DNA of 6,437 nt from an uncultured Bacteriovoracaceae bacterium (GTDB lineage Bacteria > Bdellovibrionota > Bacteriovoracia > Bacteriovoracales > Bacteriovoracaceae). The DNA is taken from positions 1 through 6,437 of the forward strand of contig CAKZUQ010000032.1 in the NCBI GenBank assembly GCA_937923325.1, in the 5' to 3' direction. Positions 6,007-6,437 of this stretch are shown one piece after another. Position 1 is the first letter of the stretch. Every line of letters starts with the position of its first letter. A program made the position numbers and the translations under genes. Below the pieces are notes generated by a model. That model was not told the origin of the DNA. It saw only the letters and a program-made list of their open reading frames with translations, and ran no database searches.

Positions 6007-6067
6007 TTTAGTCCAAAAAACTACTCAGTTTAGTCAATTTTTATTCCGAAATGTTTAGTAACTACTC
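6007..6067 (+). repeat. Degenerate direct repeat upstream of flagellin
   Basis: AACTACTC occurs at 6019-6026 and again at 6060-6067. TTTAGT occurs at 6007, 6029 and 6054, twice just before AACTACTC. The two composite copies (6007-6026 and 6054-6067) differ mainly by six extra bases between the halves. They could be binding sites for a flagellar regulator or remnants of a small duplication. Confidence 0.45.
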
Positions 6068-6147
6068 CATAGGGTGTGGAGTTAAAACAAAAACATTAGA
6101 GCACGGCTGCTCCTTAGTTTTGGTGGGGACTAAAACTTTGATTAAAC

Positions 6148-6152
6148 GGAGG
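6148..6152 (+). promoter_or_regulatory. Strong Shine-Dalgarno before the MKPGD leader ORF
   Basis: GGAGG lies exactly six bases before the ATG at 6159, an ideal spacing, but 25 bases before the flagellin ATG, which is too far to serve it directly. It is therefore evidence that the five-codon ORF is really translated. Confidence 0.7.
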
Positions 6153-6158
6153 TAACTT

Positions 6159-6176
6159 ATGAAACCAGGAGATTAG
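6159..6176 (+). CDS. Five-codon leader ORF (MKPGD) coupled to flagellin
   Basis: ATG AAA CCA GGA GAT TAG forms a minimal reading frame with an optimal ribosome site (GGAGG at 6148-6152). Its stop ends one base before the flagellin ATG, and the flagellin's own AGGAG (6167-6171) lies within codons 3-5 of the mini-ORF. A ribosome finishing it would be placed to reinitiate at flagellin, while occupying the flagellin site as it passes. The peptide is too short to expect an independent function. It may tune or boost flagellin translation, or keep the flagellin start free of structure. It could instead be a chance ATG in a leader carrying two ribosome sites. Confidence 0.5.
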   Translation: MKPGD

Positions 6177-6177
6177 A

Positions 6178-6437
6178 ATGGGATTTAGAATTGCAACAAA
6201 CGTACCGTCATTAGCAGCACAGAGAGCACTTAAAAAAATGACAACAGAAGAAACTAAAACAACAACTCAATTAGCTACAGGATCTAGAATTACTAGATCA
6301 GCAGATGACTCTGCAGGTTTAGCTATCTCTGAGAAGTTAAAAGCAAATATAAGATCAAATCAACAAGCGAACAGAAATGCGAACGATGGTATTTCAATGA
6401 TTCAAGTAGCTGAGGGTGGATTAGATCAAACTGGTGA
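6178..6437 (+). CDS. fliC: Flagellin, N-terminal part (cut by right edge)
   Basis: Flagellin is exported through the flagellar secretion channel and polymerises into the filament. Only the first 86 codons are in the window. They show the conserved D0/D1 N-terminal helices: [20 protein letters not shown] (residues 1-20), [24 protein letters not shown] (about 31-54, the usual LSSGxRINxAxDDAAGxAI region) and [22 protein letters not shown] (about 65-86). MGxRIATN is the start I associate with Bdellovibrio-group flagellins. The ATG is preceded by AGGAG (6167-6171) at six bases, inside a five-codon leader ORF that ends one base before the start. The C-terminal helices, variable domain and any glycosylation sites are outside the window. 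Such bacteria usually carry several flagellin copies, so the exact paralogue number is unknown. Confidence 0.95.
   Translation, partial: MGFRIATNVPSLAAQRALKKMTTEETKTTTQLATGSRITRSADDSAGLAISEKLKANIRSNQQANRNANDGISMIQVAEGGLDQTG

Larger units (their letters stand above)
5938..6158 (+). other. Structured non-coding region upstream of flagellin
   Basis: Between the hairpin after the aminotransferase gene and the flagellin leader ORF there is no credible reading frame. It contains several inverted repeats: AATAGG/CCTATT (5988-5993 with 6003-6008), ACTCCA/TGGAGT (6064-6069 with 6077-6082), GAGCA/TGCTC (6099-6103 with 6108-6112) and AGTTTT/AAAACT (6116-6121 with 6132-6137). TTTAGTCC at 6007-6014 is also complementary to GGACTAAA at 6127-6134, which could close the whole block. 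This may be a long structured flagellin 5' leader or a small RNA. I found no sigma-28 promoter as good as the one at 4137; the nearest candidate is the poor pair CTCAGTTT (6024) and TCCGAAAT (6045) with a 13-base spacer. Confidence 0.4.

Noticed and set aside
6007..6067. Direct repeats considered as a CRISPR or mobile-element end
   Set aside because: There are only two or three short imperfect copies with unequal spacing, and no cas gene, transposase or flanking target duplication.
6131..6157. TAAAACTT near the flagellin leader as a sigma-28 -35 box
   Set aside because: The position 11 bases downstream reads AGGTAACT, which is unlike GCCGATAA and lies in the ribosome site of the leader ORF.

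Overview
The window reads as a chromosomal stretch from an AT-rich, flagellated Gram-negative bacterium. The best guess is a Bdellovibrio-and-like organism of the Bacteriovorax/Halobacteriovorax type. The basis is the flagellin N-terminus (MGFRIATN...), two signal-peptide proteins with barrel-like C-termini, and strong A/T bias. The lineage is inferred from remembered family resemblance, not from a search.

Layout. Positions 1-1235 lie on the minus strand: an M50/site-2-protease-like membrane protein followed by the start of scpA (chromosome segregation), which runs off the left edge. A 119-base divergent intergenic region leads to a plus-strand operon at 1355-4073: a NudB-like Nudix hydrolase, then two unnamed secreted proteins predicted to end in outer-membrane beta-barrels. 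Each junction in this operon is the same 7-base ATGxTAA overlap, so translation is probably coupled.

From 4137 the plus strand carries a near-perfect sigma-28 (FliA) promoter, a leader with a small 5' hairpin and a strong Shine-Dalgarno. Two small uncharacterised genes follow (73 and 60 aa), then an intrinsic terminator at 4660-4687. A separate promoter drives a DegT/DnrJ/EryC1-family sugar aminotransferase (4760-5884). A 293-base non-coding stretch rich in inverted repeats then leads to a five-codon leader ORF and the 5' end of a flagellin gene, cut by the right edge.

How it fits together. The right half looks motility-related: a sigma-28 promoter on the small-gene pair, a nucleotide-sugar aminotransferase that could feed flagellin or surface glycosylation, and a flagellin. 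The left half is housekeeping plus envelope. No mobile element, CRISPR array, tRNA or rRNA was seen. The most notable items are the sigma-28-driven small proteins of unknown function, the MKPGD leader ORF whose stop lies one base before the flagellin start, the structured region upstream of flagellin, and the pair of coupled envelope proteins.
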